Shown here in pieces: positions 1 through 61,651 of a stretch of DNA of 64,000 nucleotides (position 1 is its first letter; each line of letters starts with the position of its first letter). The notes below the pieces were generated by a model. It made no database searches. It was not told the origin of the DNA and saw only the letters and a list, made by a program, of their open reading frames with translations. Made by a program: the position numbers and the translations under genes. The DNA comes from Stichopus chloronotus (lineage: Eukaryota > Echinodermata > Holothuroidea > Aspidochirotida > Stichopodidae). The stretch spans positions 12,584,010-12,648,009 of the forward strand of contig CM037842.1 of the NCBI GenBank assembly GCA_021234535.1, written 5' to 3'.

Positions 1-539
1 GACGTAACGTCGACGATGGGTGTGTATAGATTGAAAAGACATTTTGTTATACACAGATACCTTATACACAGTGGCAGAGACTGTGCGATCATCCATGTCG
101 CTATTAAGTAAATCTTTTTAGCACTCATTTATAAAATTCACGGCACCTTTCTCAACAAACATGGTTCAATAATTACTTTGTAGATATCCTTCTATGAGCA
201 CTGTTACCCGAGTCACCTCCTCCATTGCCGTCAGTCCCTGTTTCGTTAGTCATCAATGGTATGGCGCTTGTTTATGTGAATTAACAATAACGAAGACAAA
301 ATGAATAAAAATACATAAAAGTCAGAAACTCCATTCACTAGCCTGAATATGGTAATTCATAGACACTTATCGTTTGAGTAAATTCTCAAACCAGATAAGT
401 TGGTATAGCTAAAGCATACACTTTGCAGTTAAGTAAGATTTTCTCACTAATTAAAAAGGGAATACTCACTGCGAAGAAAAGTTACTTAATACGTCTCTGT
501 GAAGCTATATTCAAGAAAAGTAAGTGGAGACGATTGCCA
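1..539. other. Upstream flank of the large gene
   Basis: Nothing recognised apart from presumed promoter or 5' UTR sequence; no clear TATA box position or start site can be fixed. Confidence 0.3.
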
Positions 540-50365
<49,826 letters not shown>

Positions 50366-52300
50366 TGAAGTGAAGTAGGTTTAGTATGACTATGTTAAAA
50401 CTCAAACAAAATCATGAATAATTACTCTTCACGAGGGAGGACTCCAGTTGTCAGGTTGTGATAAAGGCATTTCATTAACTTGTCTGGTTATTAAGTTCCT
50501 TGCCAACGAGTAACAAACATGAATCGTACAACGCTTATTACGGTTAGTCGAGAGCAACATAAGCTCCCACTGGCTGCTATACCGCAAGATCTAATTCCAG
50601 AACATATATATTCTAGAATCAGGGTGGTCATGGTCTAACATCGAAAGGTTTGAAACCAATAGACTGTTGAACTTGGTATATTGTTGTTTCCGGAGTGTAG
50701 AGAAAGATAGAACTTTGATACTGCAGTCACATTCCTCCATATTTAACAGAAACTCCCTGAATGTTGTTGTTTATTATTTCCACTTTCTTGTTGCATTAGG
50801 TAAGGAAAAATGGACGAGGGTACTCCCAGCCAACATGTCTTTTCTCCTGGTGAAGTCATCAAAAGCAGTACTGATTGTCCACGTGAGTTCGACTGAATGA
50901 TTTCAAGATGAGACACCACAAATAAAAAGAAGAAAAAAAAAAGTGCTTGTTTCGATGGCGTAACAATACCTTTCATTGGGATGGTGAATGATGGGGGAAA
51001 CAGTTGAATGGGCGGAGGCAAGTAAAATGACAATATCTCAGCCGAGGGTTAACATCGGTTGGCCCGTAGAAAAGTTTTAGATACAAATGCCTCTCAGATT
51101 GCAAGATATGGTACTTTGCAATCTATCTGGCCTTCGCCTTCCACAGCTACAATACTTTCCCTTTTTTCTTCTATTTGATTGGGGTTGGGGAAGTAAATTG
51201 CCACGAATGGAGGGGGGGAGATCGTCCCCCTCCCCTTCCCACTATTTGTCGTCGGTCAATCGATCTTTCCTACATGATCAGCCTGGTCTAGTGATTTCAG
51301 TTATGATCGAGTTTTTTTTTTTCTTTTCTTCATGGTAAACTGGATGGCATAATCGTCATATTCTATACCATGTTCACATAGTACATGATTGGATTTTCTT
51401 TCACCCTACCTCAGCATTATTTGGATGAAGAAAATGATGTAATTATTAAGCACATCTGTTTTCTTCAGACTATGATAAGTGCAATCAAACACGTCTTTTT
51501 TTATTTATTCTTTTTTCAATTGACGACCTCATATTTTATTTCCTAACGCAAAGATTATTATGACGAATGACGAAATACTAGCACCAAATTATTTAAGGAG
51601 CTTTATGTCACATTTCTGCAAGACCAAAGTAGTTGTCCAAACTGGTAATTAATGACGCTTGTCTCCCTCTCTCTCTGTCATGATTATTGGTAGTGTAACG
51701 AGAGCGTTCATACATTCATGGTGAACCACTGTCTCACAATGTGTCTTCGGGTCATCCAAGACTCATTCTTTGGACATCCCTTCTTAACGTCAGTATATGG
51801 TCTATACCTTATAAGCAGCTATATGAGAAAAAAAAAAAATTCGCGTAGGTGTTGAGTGTTATTATCTGCATCAATTATGAAAATGGATTCTGACCGATCC
51901 CAAAATGCAAACTAATTATTCATCAATATCTTGTAAAGACCATGTTATCTTGAGTACAGTATGATTCTTTTTATGATTTTGTTGCATTTTGTTCTTGTAT
52001 CGCTAAAATTAAGCAGAAACATGTTAATTACTATGTACTCAGCCAAGTAATAACAGAAAAGAAGAATTTGTTTTGACTATGCATTAAATGTAAGGACTGT
52101 CGTCCAATTACATTTTTGTGTGATTCTGTTTTCTTTTATTTTTTTAAATGACCATTCATGACGATAGGTGTGGCACACAAAGAAAAAAATAACCTGATAA
52201 GATAAAAGATTTTTCAACAATGTCCGAGTTATGCATGGATTTATTGCATACTCCTCTACAGAAGCGTTGTTACTATTAAGATGAAATAAACTTACTCCTT
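50366..52300 (+). other. Presumed 3' UTR and flank of the large gene
   Basis: No coding signal. AATAAA hexamers occur at 50921-50926, followed by an A-rich stretch, and at 52285-52290. The first is the better poly(A) candidate, 556 nt after the stop codon. I cannot tell which is used. Confidence 0.4.
50921..50926 (+). promoter_or_regulatory. Candidate polyadenylation signal AATAAA
   Basis: First AATAAA downstream of the stop at 50363-50365, on the sense strand. Confidence 0.4.
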
Positions 52301-52383
52301 ATGTAGTATACGGGACCACATTGGGTCTAATCACAAAACTTGACCGGATCACATAATTTTAAGTAGGAGCGGGCATATTTGAC

Positions 52384-52640
52384 TTCGGGATTCATTATTC
52401 ATTACCCTTCTCAATTCGTCAAGTCCTGCCTGTTACGGTTCACGAGTGGATACTCAGTGCGACACGGAGCGTGAACTTTCTCGATGTAACTATTTCTGTT
52501 GACGAAAAGGGGTCTGGTTGTTACAGACCTCTGCACTAAACCTACTGACACTCATCAACTTCCACACACTGACAGTTGCCACCCTGATGTTTTTACTAGA
52601 GATATGCTAAACCCGCAAAGCTTCCAAGGACTGTCCCCCT
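52384..52640 (+). mobile_element. Reverse transcriptase C-terminal fragment
   Basis: NFLDVTISVDEKG, then after a one-base shift TDLCTKPTDTHQLPHTDSCH. This matches the segment after the RT active site in Penelope-like and related elements (F-L-D-V...L-x-x-KPTDTHQYL...SCHP). Flanks are too decayed to extend. Confidence 0.65.
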
Positions 52641-54208
52641 CTCCCCCTTTCTAACGAGATTAGCTAATGTTTGCCGACCCGTCGTTTACGTGATACATTC
52701 ATAACGGCCAACTTTGAAAGACAGCCAAGATAACATTCAATCCCTGCCTGCAATTACGTAATCCAAAGTAATCTTCATGCATGCATATTATTCTATATAG
52801 TAATTTGTCTCTACGTATATGTTCCCGGGAGACAGTCAAAACAAACATTTGAGGACTGTCTGTGCACTTACAAACCTTCTGAATGCTTTTCAGTGACAGG
52901 CGGGACAGTAAAGACATTAACACCAAGACATGTCACTTGTTATTTGTTCTGTTTTTTGTTTGTGTGTTTTTTGCAATACTTTTCGACGGAATTAATAATT
53001 TTCTTCCTAATAGTTCATAGTTATCACCATTTCATTAGATGTCTCTGTCACTAAGTCACATATTAAAATGTAATTATAAGGGTTTTCTTGTTAACTTGAT
53101 GAACACAAAATTTTCACAATTTAATTCTTTGTTCTTCTAGCAAAAGGGAGATTTGAAGTATTTTTTTTTTTTTTTTTTGCGGGAGGGGTTGTTTGTAGAC
53201 ACTGGGGCCTAATAGCACAAAGTGAAACCTAATTTCAACACTTTTTTTCAACCGTGTGCGACAATTAGATCGGAAATAATTGGAGTTTAACTAGCTTGGC
53301 TCTGCATTATTAAATCAATATCTGTCCGACATGCTGTGACAGATGGGGTAGAATTGGGGCACTTGAGAGAATGGAATTCATATATTCATCGAATTTTGTT
53401 TCCAAAGGAGAGCCCACCACTTAGAAACAGAGTCACCGAGGAGAGCGATAAAGTCATCAGCCTCATCAGTCACAATCTCAGAAGAGCTTGGTATGCCCTC
53501 CTGACTGAAAGTTACTCCCCACTTTCAAAATCAAGTCGACACCCACGTAGTCGGCCGAACAGACTGTCGTAGCCTCCCGAAAGATGGCGCTCTCTCAGAA
53601 ATTCACATTCCCTCTCTTACGGTACATGTAACATGAACGAATTCTCAAGGAAAATGGAGAGACTGAGGTGATATGCTTGATTTTATTCTGTGTTCACTTA
53701 ACCTTTATTTCAAGGACACTTGAAAATTTTATGTGCCAGAGGGTTTCATTAATTGTAGCATGTATTGTCGTCTTTAAAAATACTGATATCAATGGCCAAT
53801 GTGAAATCGGCAAGAGGGTTATGAAATCCAGTGAGGAAGTAATTAAAAGACAATGCATATGGATACACAAAAGAAATACTGATACCGTGAAACACGCTAC
53901 GTGATAAGTCCTCCATTTTCATCAAATCTGGAAAGCCAAGTTTCAAAATCGTTAACAAATATAAACACAAATTTCTCATTCGAAGTTTCATCCCGCAACT
54001 TTTGAATGAGGACAGCTCTTTGCTAGATCCATGTCACTAGTTTGTCCTTAAAGCTGAAATATGAGTTTTACTGGCAATCGCCTGGTCATTTGCCTTCATA
54101 GTTAGAGTTTCAGGGAAGAGAAAGTAGGAGAAAAGATCATCTGCCCTAAAATCTGAAAAAAGAACTATGCACTCATTTTCCAGATACTTGAATATGAAAA
54201 CTGAGTCG

Positions 54209-54330
54209 ACATTTTGTTGGCCTTGCAAAATTCACACTCTCCGCGAAATCACAATCACCTTTACTTGAAATGAAACAGACTAATGTGGATGGATATGAAT
54301 ATTCTTGTATACAAAAACGGGGCTTGAACA
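54209..54330. repeat. Dispersed repeat, copy 2
   Basis: Matches 19756-19890: TTTTGTTGGCCTTGCAAAAT, then GGATATGAATATTCTTGTAT and GGGGCTTGAAC. Confidence 0.6.
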
Positions 54331-56663
54331 ATATTTTTGTAGTGGTAATGAAATATTTCTCAGAATTTGACTTTCAGCTTGCAAATTTCAGCTTCGAAAG
54401 CACTGATTTTCCTTAAGAAGGATGATTGAAGGTCGATCAAAAGATTAAAATCATGAAAACTAATTGCTAAAACACCAAAAAATACTGTTGGTGGCCACTT
54501 CGACAAGCAAGCATATGTAAAAGTGGGGGTTTGACCACTCTTAATAAGGGTCCGTAAATGTGTTTCCAATACATCGTAATATTATCTATTATTACATCGA
54601 GACGTTGTAAAACTCTCAGTTATTATCCAAATAGAAGGAAACTGCTATCTTCTATCCACTGATATAAGTTCTGATATAAGTTCGGCAAATTTGACGGTAA
54701 CAGAAAAGAACAAAATTACTGAGTTATCACAAGCTACGTTTATAAGGATAGGATTTATGTGTTTTGGTGGAGTAAACTTGGCTTAACTACGCAGTTTTCC
54801 GTTTATGCGTTAACATATACCGAGGCTCTCACGTGGAGTACTCGATACCTTATAATAACCTTAAAGCAACATATATATGTAATATCACCATGAGAGTCAA
54901 ACTATGAGGTGGGGTGAAATAAGCACCAAGTTGTTAACTTTGTATGGTGCTTCATCTGTGTTCGTTACACCAAGAATAGTATTGCCATGCGTACTGCTGC
55001 GAGCATTAACCAACACTTTAACTTTAAAGTTAACTAATATAAAAAAAAAACCATGCAGTTTGTCTGTTTTCTCTAAATTGGTGGTAAACCGTAACGTCTA
55101 GTTGTACATTTCTGGCAAACGTGACCCCAAACTCAGTACACTGAAGCCCACATTACTCTTTCATGAGACTGATGTAATATGACGTAATTTCACCGTCATG
55201 CATCTTTAAAAGGCAAATACAGTCTCCCAAATTGAATAATTATGCCCCTTACGGTAATTCGATCGTGAATGGCTATTTTTCCATAGGGGGCCTACCGTAT
55301 GTGATATTATTTTGGCGTTGAAATGCTTACATTTTTCACAATAACATTTTGCTATCCAGCAACATTATGAAAAAATACATAAAGAGGGATTGAGTTGTTT
55401 CATGAAATTCACTGAATTCTCCTAAACCTGTCAAGTTTCCATCTAAATGTCAATCATAAATGGCCTAACTAAGAGGATCCCCATGTGTCACATACAGCGC
55501 AACATTACACTGAAAACTTAAACTAGTCACAGACGTCACTGACCATCGATTGCGTTAGTCCATAGATTGGTCAGTCGCTACGGACTAACCAAAGCTCACC
55601 AAATTGGTCCGTGATATTAGTCCGTTAATTACCGATCAGTGATATTTCTTCACTGACTAGAATAGTTGAACGGACTAGAGTGAATAACATTGACAGACAA
55701 GACAGTTTCGACGGACAAGTTTGACCGACTAACATTTTGGACTGACCAAACATACCGACTAGCGTTACCGACCAACACTCCCGACCAGCAATTGGGCTAT
55801 CGTAAGCATGCTATAAATAGACCTTCTCAGGCCCAGAGCGTTGACCAGGCCTGTGGGGGAACTTGATATCAAATATTCACATATTTGCAAATCGATGCGT
55901 CGTCGAATTAATGTTGGGACGATTCAACGTCCATCGACGTTGGGTCGACGTCAAGTCTTTTGCCGATGTCTTACTCGTTCGCTGATATGGAAATGAGCAC
56001 AGCCCCGGATGGACTAAACTTTTCACCAGTTTTCTCTCGAGTCATACGACACCCCTTCCCATCACGCCTACGGTACCTACCCGATTTTCTTTGGGGGAGG
56101 GGGAGCGAGGTTCTGTACGAATTCTGAAGACATCATTATTTATTAGTTGGTGACCCGAACTCTCTGTCAGACGGACTAATGGATTGCCCTCCATGGAATA
56201 TGAGTATTTTTTCCGTCTTCGCCCTCACAAGTAGCCCATAGGCCTAGACCCACGCATACCGAAAAGTTAACGTATATTGATCGAGAGATTGGCATACCGC
56301 GCGTATCCTCACCACTACGGCTACGCATGCTGCAGTTCCCATTGACGCTCTTTGTCTCAGCCCCGAGTTTTAAGGCCTGCAAGTTTTGCCCGAATTGTTG
56401 AACCTTTGTCTTAATTTTGGGTGTCTAGCATGGGCGTCCGCAGAAAAAAAATTCAGGAGGGGGGCAAAAATTTCTTGGGGGCAAAAGGTCTGCAACACCA
56501 TGAGTTTGCGCGAAGCGCAAGAAAATTTTGGCCCGAAATGCCTCCTAGATCGCTGGAAAGGCCATTTTTAAAGCCTATTTACCTCATATAAATAGGGAAA
56601 ACACGTTTTGTTCGCTTTTTTTCTTTATTTTTATACGTTTTTTCAAATTTTTGATTTTCCAGG

Positions 56664-56681
56664 AGGGGGGGGGGGGGGGGG
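56664..56681. repeat. Poly-G run
   Basis: Seventeen or more G in a row within an AGGAGGGG context, intergenic. Confidence 0.85.
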
Positions 56682-57665
56682 AGTGCCAGTCAGTTGTCCA
56701 TATTTGGAATTGCTTGTCATAGGTTGTTATGAGGCAGTTCTCAAGAATCGGGCCATAACGATATGAACTTTGAACTCTTGAATGCAGGCTTTGAGAGGCT
56801 AGTAAATCTGTTCGATTTTTTCCATGCACAGATAAGATAGTTGCCCCATCAGCGTCAACAACACCAAATATTCACATACCAAATATCTGCATTAGTCTTA
56901 TTGTAATTGGTGTAAGATGCAATAATGTGACCACTTCTTCTTTCTGGAAACGGTGACACATCCACAGGAGCGGACAATACTTCACCACGCAACGCATTTG
57001 AACTTTTCAAGTCACAGCAGCTTCACCATGGACTGTTGAAAAGATGGATCACTGGATAAGACTTCCCGCCTTGTCCGCTCCCCCACGTGCCCTTGCGTGA
57101 GTTTTTTTTTTTTCATAGTATAGCGAGGGGGAATGTCAATTGCACTGACCAATCAGTTTCTTGGAAATAGGCCGCGCCCCTAATTCCAAAATAACAGCTT
57201 TTGGACCCTTTTTTTCGTAATTCTGACACCTGATTATGAAAGAACGGGTTAAGAATACCATCACCGCCGTAATCGTAGACCCAGCCCCCTAACCATGATT
57301 TTAAAACAAATTTAAAAATTTGCTAAAAACCGATTGTCCCCTCGCTGACGTACGAATAAAAAACTAGCCTCCCGCGCGGCATAGATCTACATGTATGCAT
57401 CCGGGATATACCCCTGAGCTGTACTGTCCGCACGTACACACACGTACACACGTACGTACGTTGATCTGTGTGATTTCAAATAACGGCGTATATACCGTAC
57501 CACCACGTTTGATAGAAATATAATCATAACGCGTACGACAAGCGTCGTTTCAACGAACGTTAGAACGAGTGGAGTTTGAATCTTCTAATATCCGAAGGAT
57601 CGTAATCAGTACTGATTCTAATTCATCAGATCATATTACCAGACAACACAACCTCGGTGGTCACG

Positions 57666-57691
57666 ATGGATAATAATGAGGAGACTGTTGT
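57666..57691 (+). CDS. Possible first coding exon of a second gene
   Basis: ATG in CACGATGG context followed by MDNNEETV and a good donor GT|GTAAGT, phase 2. The region upstream is relatively GC-rich for this window, as a promoter might be. Its phase does not fit directly onto the zinc-finger ORF at 60020, so at least one exon is missing or this is chance. Confidence 0.25.
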
Positions 57692-60019
57692 GTAAGTCGA
57701 TTATTTTTAAATCTGAATTTCCATTCTTGTCTGTGTCGGACATGTACATAGGCCTAGCTAGTAAATTTGTACACACTAACGTTATGCTACTTCGCCTAGC
57801 CTAGGCTATAGTCGAATAGGACATTCTTAAAACAGGCACAGTACTGTACAGTACATGTTCTCTCACAGGGCTTCTGAGAAGTTGCATTACAGCCTAAAGT
57901 TAACAACTTACAGGCGACAACTGCATTTCATCATTTACTTTTATAGCCTAGGCCACAACAATGAAAGTCGCAGTTTACCGCCCACCTCCTGCGTCTTCGT
58001 TGACCTACCAACATTTCTCATAATAGCTAATCACAAAGTCTTCACCTTTATTCAGCAAATGGGTGATTTTCTAAATAAGGGTACCAATGACAAAAATACA
58101 CTTTCAAAGGCTTCTGCCATGCAAGCGTAATTTTGATTGTTTTTATTTTGTCACAATAACGTAGAGTAATTACATAATTACCACAACATTTGTATCATGG
58201 TCATAAATCCTCAAGATTTGGGGAAAATAAGCACCAAAAGTGGCCATTTTCGGGCCAAAAATTATGACATTTAAAGGTACGATTTGAAAATTTAGATTTC
58301 CCCTTGTTTAATGGCTTGTTTTGTATAGAGTTCAACATGAATTGAAGACAGCATACAAATTATGACAACCAAGCACAAGCTCAATAAAAAATGTTGACAT
58401 TTAATTGATTGAAAAAAATTGATCACAGAGGTTTCGCGTATAAACTTTTGTGTCACACTTTACGCGTGAAACTTTCCTACTCCTTTTCCAATATTATAGC
58501 TCTAGTTGGGTTCTGTAATCCTCTCCAGTAGTTTGAAAATTGTTAAGGCCTTGGCACTCAGGCTGTTTCAAGCAGTAAACAATATGGAGAGAAATTTCAA
58601 CATAAATACAAATACAAGATCATTTTCAATTTTGAAGACTAGTTTGGTGTCCCACTAAAAGTTTACGATGTGAAAATTGACCTTGAAACCAAAGTTATGT
58701 ACTAAAGTTCGAACTCTCAAATGTCTTGTTAAATTTCACCATCTTAAAGGGCAAATGCAGTCACCCCAATTTGAACAAGGATAGTAGTCTACACTAGTTT
58801 GTGAATGGCCCTTGCCAATCATATGAGATGATGTGACAACATGTTTTTCACTGAATTGTGAAATTTACAAGAAGTAATACCTTGGTTTACCTTGAATGTT
58901 GAATATTTAAGTCTTAAAATATCCTGAAAGCTTCTTGGAAGAAAAATAAAAAGGAAATTACAAAATTTAGTTGTTAGTTCAACATAATTTTGGGGCGACT
59001 GCTCTTGACCTTTAATGTGACATACAGTAACTGACATTTGACATGCCCTTTGTGACATTTTACTGGCTGCTTTAAAATTTGAAATATTAGGAAGTCTAGT
59101 TTTGGTGTCCCCCGTACTCCTTTACACGGGAAACAAATGTTTTCGTACCACACAATTAAGATAAACCATGCATTGAGAAATGAATGTTTTTTTTTGCTTC
59201 AAAATATTAAAATTATTTATATAATACCCTTAAATGCTCTGAAAAAGACATATTTATGGAATTAATGTGAGAAATGTAACTTGGTGTCACAATTTACACA
59301 TGAAATATATTTTTCCCCAAATAAGGCCATTTTGTGAATGTAAATAATTCATCTTCCCTTGATTGGAACTTAACCTCCTCCTCAGTTTTCAGGAAATTAG
59401 TATAAGACAAATGAAATAACTGTCCCATAGAAAAAGAAACATAAAAAGTGAATTTCATGCCAAAAATGGCATGTCACAACTTGGTACCCCCAAAAAGAAA
59501 ATCACCCAAATATAACAATCCTGCCATCTGCTGCAAGATTTGAAGACAGTGGAAGCATGTATAGGCCTACAACGTTATCCAGGGTTGGTCGATTTAAATG
59601 AAGTTGATTCTGTTTTCTATAATTTTGAAGAAAAGTCAGCTAGCCTGGGAGTTTACCTTTGTGGCTTTTGAAATGTTGGCCGATTACACATATAATTCTG
59701 ATTTTTTTCAACAGATCCCAGTGGTACATTGGTAGCCGAGTTTGCAGTACAGTAGAACAGTAGCAATCCACCGTGTTCATTTTGAGCCTATTTTGTCATT
59801 CAGGTGTTCAGGCTGATGTATGCCTACACCATCAAATCTAGAAACACTGTAATTTCACAAGGTCACTGGTCACATGAAGTATTTCCTAGTTTGTTTGATT
59901 GTCTAATCATCAAGTGTCCTTTAGTGGTTCCATTTGTTTACTAATGTCACTGTTACATGTTCTTGTGCACCACTGCCTTGTAATTGTTTTGGAAACATGT
60001 CTAACTCACAGTATAGTCT
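57692..60019. other. Region between possible exon and zinc-finger ORF
   Basis: Mostly occupied by the inverted-repeat element 58061-59507. No coding exon seen. Confidence 0.45.
58061..59507. mobile_element. Candidate non-autonomous DNA transposon with 27-bp TIRs
   Basis: The left end (58061-58087) starts GGGTGATTTTCT and ends GGGTACCAA. The right end (59481-59507), read on the minus strand, also starts GGGTGATTTTCT and ends GGGTACCAA; 22 of 27 bases agree. Both ends are flanked by AAAT (58057-58060 and 59508-59511), a possible target-site duplication. The interior has no long ORF. It repeats a TTGGTGTC...TTTAC..G(A)GAAA motif at about 58452, 58647, 59108 and 59284. Confidence 0.65.
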
Positions 60020-60943
60020 ATGAATATTATCAATGTTTTTTTCCTTCACACTGGAGAAATTGCATATAGCTGTTCAAGTTGTGAGTTTCTCACTCCAGAA
60101 TTTGAAATCCCTATCAAGCACTACAGATATCAGCATGTAAATGAACCAAATTTCAAGATTGTGTGTGGTATATATGGCTGTGCAAAGAGATACTCAAACG
60201 TTCGTGTGTTCAGACGGCATATCAGGCAAAAACATGAAATTTGGTATGGAGGGCAGGCTCCCAATGATCACATTGTTGGAGGTGGTGATGTAGCTGACCT
60301 TGGTCAACCAGACGAAGTTCAACCAGACCAAGGTGGACAACCTGTACATGCAAACATGCCAGTTGCAGCAAGGGAAATTGAATTTGATGCTGTTGCAGAG
60401 GCTTCAATGTTTCTAATGAGGTTGAGGGAGGTACACAAAACTCCACAAGCTGCTTGTTCACTTGTCGCAAACGAGTTTGTTGATCTGCTCAAACATCAAA
60501 GACAAAGTATGGAACAGGAACTCCATAGTTTGTCGGTACGATCTGGTACAAATCCTGATCTCCTAAATGAGTTTGGTTTGGTAGAATTGTTCCAAGAGAG
60601 TGAACTAGAGAATGCTTTCAGTGTGTTTTCCCATGCCAGAAACCTTCATAAATACATGAAGGAAACACATTCGGTAGTTGAACCATGTGAATATGTTCTT
60701 GGTAGGGATGCTGAGAGTGGCAAAGAACATACAATGCAGTATGTTCCCATCCTTCAAACTCTGGTGGCATTGTTACAGTTGGATGACATTCTTGGGGAAG
60801 TATATGGTGGCCATTTGAGCTGCCAGGAGGCAACTATTCCATCCTTCTCCCAGTACCATTATTTTAGGTCCCCATCCAATGGACACCAGCATACTCCAAA
60901 ACAGAATGAGGTGGAGAGATTTTATTTTTCAATTCTCGCCTGA
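60020..60943 (+). CDS. C2H2 zinc-finger protein, large exon or ORF (likely partial)
   Basis: A 307-codon frame. Residues about 17-36 hold a C-x2-C-x12-H-x4-H finger (YSCSSCEF...KHYRYQH), preceded by HTGE, the usual linker. A second finger C-x4-C-x12-H-x4-H (VCGIYGCAKRYSN...FRRHIRQKH) follows at about 48-74. Then come a Gly/Asp/Gln-rich linker and a helical region of about 200 residues with MQYVPILQTLVALLQLDDIL. The last part resembles an expanded family of uncharacterised metazoan C2H2 proteins with a YVP-x-x-x-L-x-x-LL block; this is from general memory and unverified. The first ATG (60020) sits in what could be intron sequence, so the true start may be an acceptor near 60055 (CTGGAG). Splicing near the end is likely but not fixed. 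Confidence 0.6.
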   Translation: MNIINVFFLHTGEIAYSCSSCEFLTPEFEIPIKHYRYQHVNEPNFKIVCGIYGCAKRYSNVRVFRRHIRQKHEIWYGGQAPNDHIVGGGDVADLGQPDEVQPDQGGQPVHANMPVAAREIEFDAVAEASMFLMRLREVHKTPQAACSLVANEFVDLLKHQRQSMEQELHSLSVRSGTNPDLLNEFGLVELFQESELENAFSVFSHARNLHKYMKETHSVVEPCEYVLGRDAESGKEHTMQYVPILQTLVALLQLDDILGEVYGGHLSCQEATIPSFSQYHYFRSPSNGHQHTPKQNEVERFYFSILA

Positions 60944-61517
60944 AGCTATTCTTTACAGCTGACTGCCAAAAGCCAGTGGAAAAAAATGACAATTTCCCGG
61001 CAAGCTAAGCAAATTTTCCCTCCAGGATATCAAGATTTCACAACAATTTCTTATGTGTTTCTTTATTTTAGCAAGAAAAATTTCCCTCTACATACCAAAT
61101 TTCCCTGCAAGGACCTTCCCATACTCCTGTTTTGTTCCAGCTTTGCTGCCGAGAACTACTGCAAAACCTTGAAACGATCCCCACTAATGCTCATGCACTG
61201 CACCAAAGCAGGACCAGCACCTTAAGAAGATGTACCAGGAACATGTAAAACACAAACTGCAAGTGCAGCCACGTCTGACTAAGACTCAACTCAGGGATCA
61301 GCTGGAATTGATCTTGGGATCTCTTGCATGCAGAGCGAATGCTGATACCACCCGGCCATTCTCCCACCAGTCTTGGGATACTGATTTTTTCTCTTTACCT
61401 TACTAGGAATGTCTGAATTTTATACAATATCTATTATTCAATGCAAATTTAATTCCTTTTCATCTGTGCAGCTCTCTGAAGAAATGCAGAGAGTGAACGA
61501 GGATTCTGTGCCCCCTA
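60944..61517. other. Gap between zinc-finger ORF and next candidate exon
   Basis: Contains the tRNA-like SINE head at 61294-61365 (minus). Otherwise nothing recognised. Confidence 0.4.
61294..61365 (-). mobile_element. tRNA-like SINE head
   Basis: On the minus strand this reads GGGAGAATGGCCGGGTGGTA, a pol III box A-like start, followed about 30 nt later by AAGATCAATTCC in the box B place and ending TGATCCC. Five of seven acceptor-stem pairs form. Too degenerate for a working tRNA; a tRNA-derived SINE or relic fits better. Confidence 0.45.
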
Positions 61518-61651
61518 ATGAAGCATCTCTCAGTGGGTTTGGAGAAGTACAGCCTGACCTTGCTGCGGAAGGCTCGAGGGAGGAGGACTACTCGTAAGTT
61601 TCTCCAGGAGATAGTGGAAGCGATTCCACTCTACCAAGAAGAAGAGGGAAG
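61518..61651 (+). CDS. Candidate downstream exon of the zinc-finger locus
   Basis: Frame beginning MKHLSVGLEKYSLTLL and running on through RGRRTTRKFLQEIVEAIPLY to a donor GGAAG|GTAAGG, phase 2. The basic-then-helical composition looks protein-like. A competing reading (61472-61593, acceptor TGTGCAG, LSEEMQRVNEDS..., donor CTC|GTAAGT) overlaps in another frame; only one is likely real, and I cannot decide. Confidence 0.35.

Larger units (their letters stand above)
52300..57665. other. Intergenic region
   Basis: Contains the RT fragment (52.4-52.6 kb), a 20-nt T run (about 53160), a repeat copy at 54209-54330, a stretch resembling the 58-59.5 kb element (54.9-55.4 kb), the GACTAA/GACCAA motif cluster (55.5-55.8 kb), a G17 run (about 56664-56681) and a CGTACACA repeat (about 57430-57465). 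No gene recognised. Confidence 0.5.

Noticed and set aside
52699..52926. Minus-strand frame near the RT fragment
   Set aside because: Opposite strand to the RT fragment and without RT motifs; not supported.
53336..53572. 78-codon frame containing VTEESDKVISLISHNLRRAW
   Set aside because: Looks mildly protein-like but has no recognised family, no fitting splice sites and repeats around it; perhaps an element remnant.
57420..57465. CGTACACA-rich stretch considered as regulatory array
   Set aside because: Short simple repeat of mixed units; no further support.
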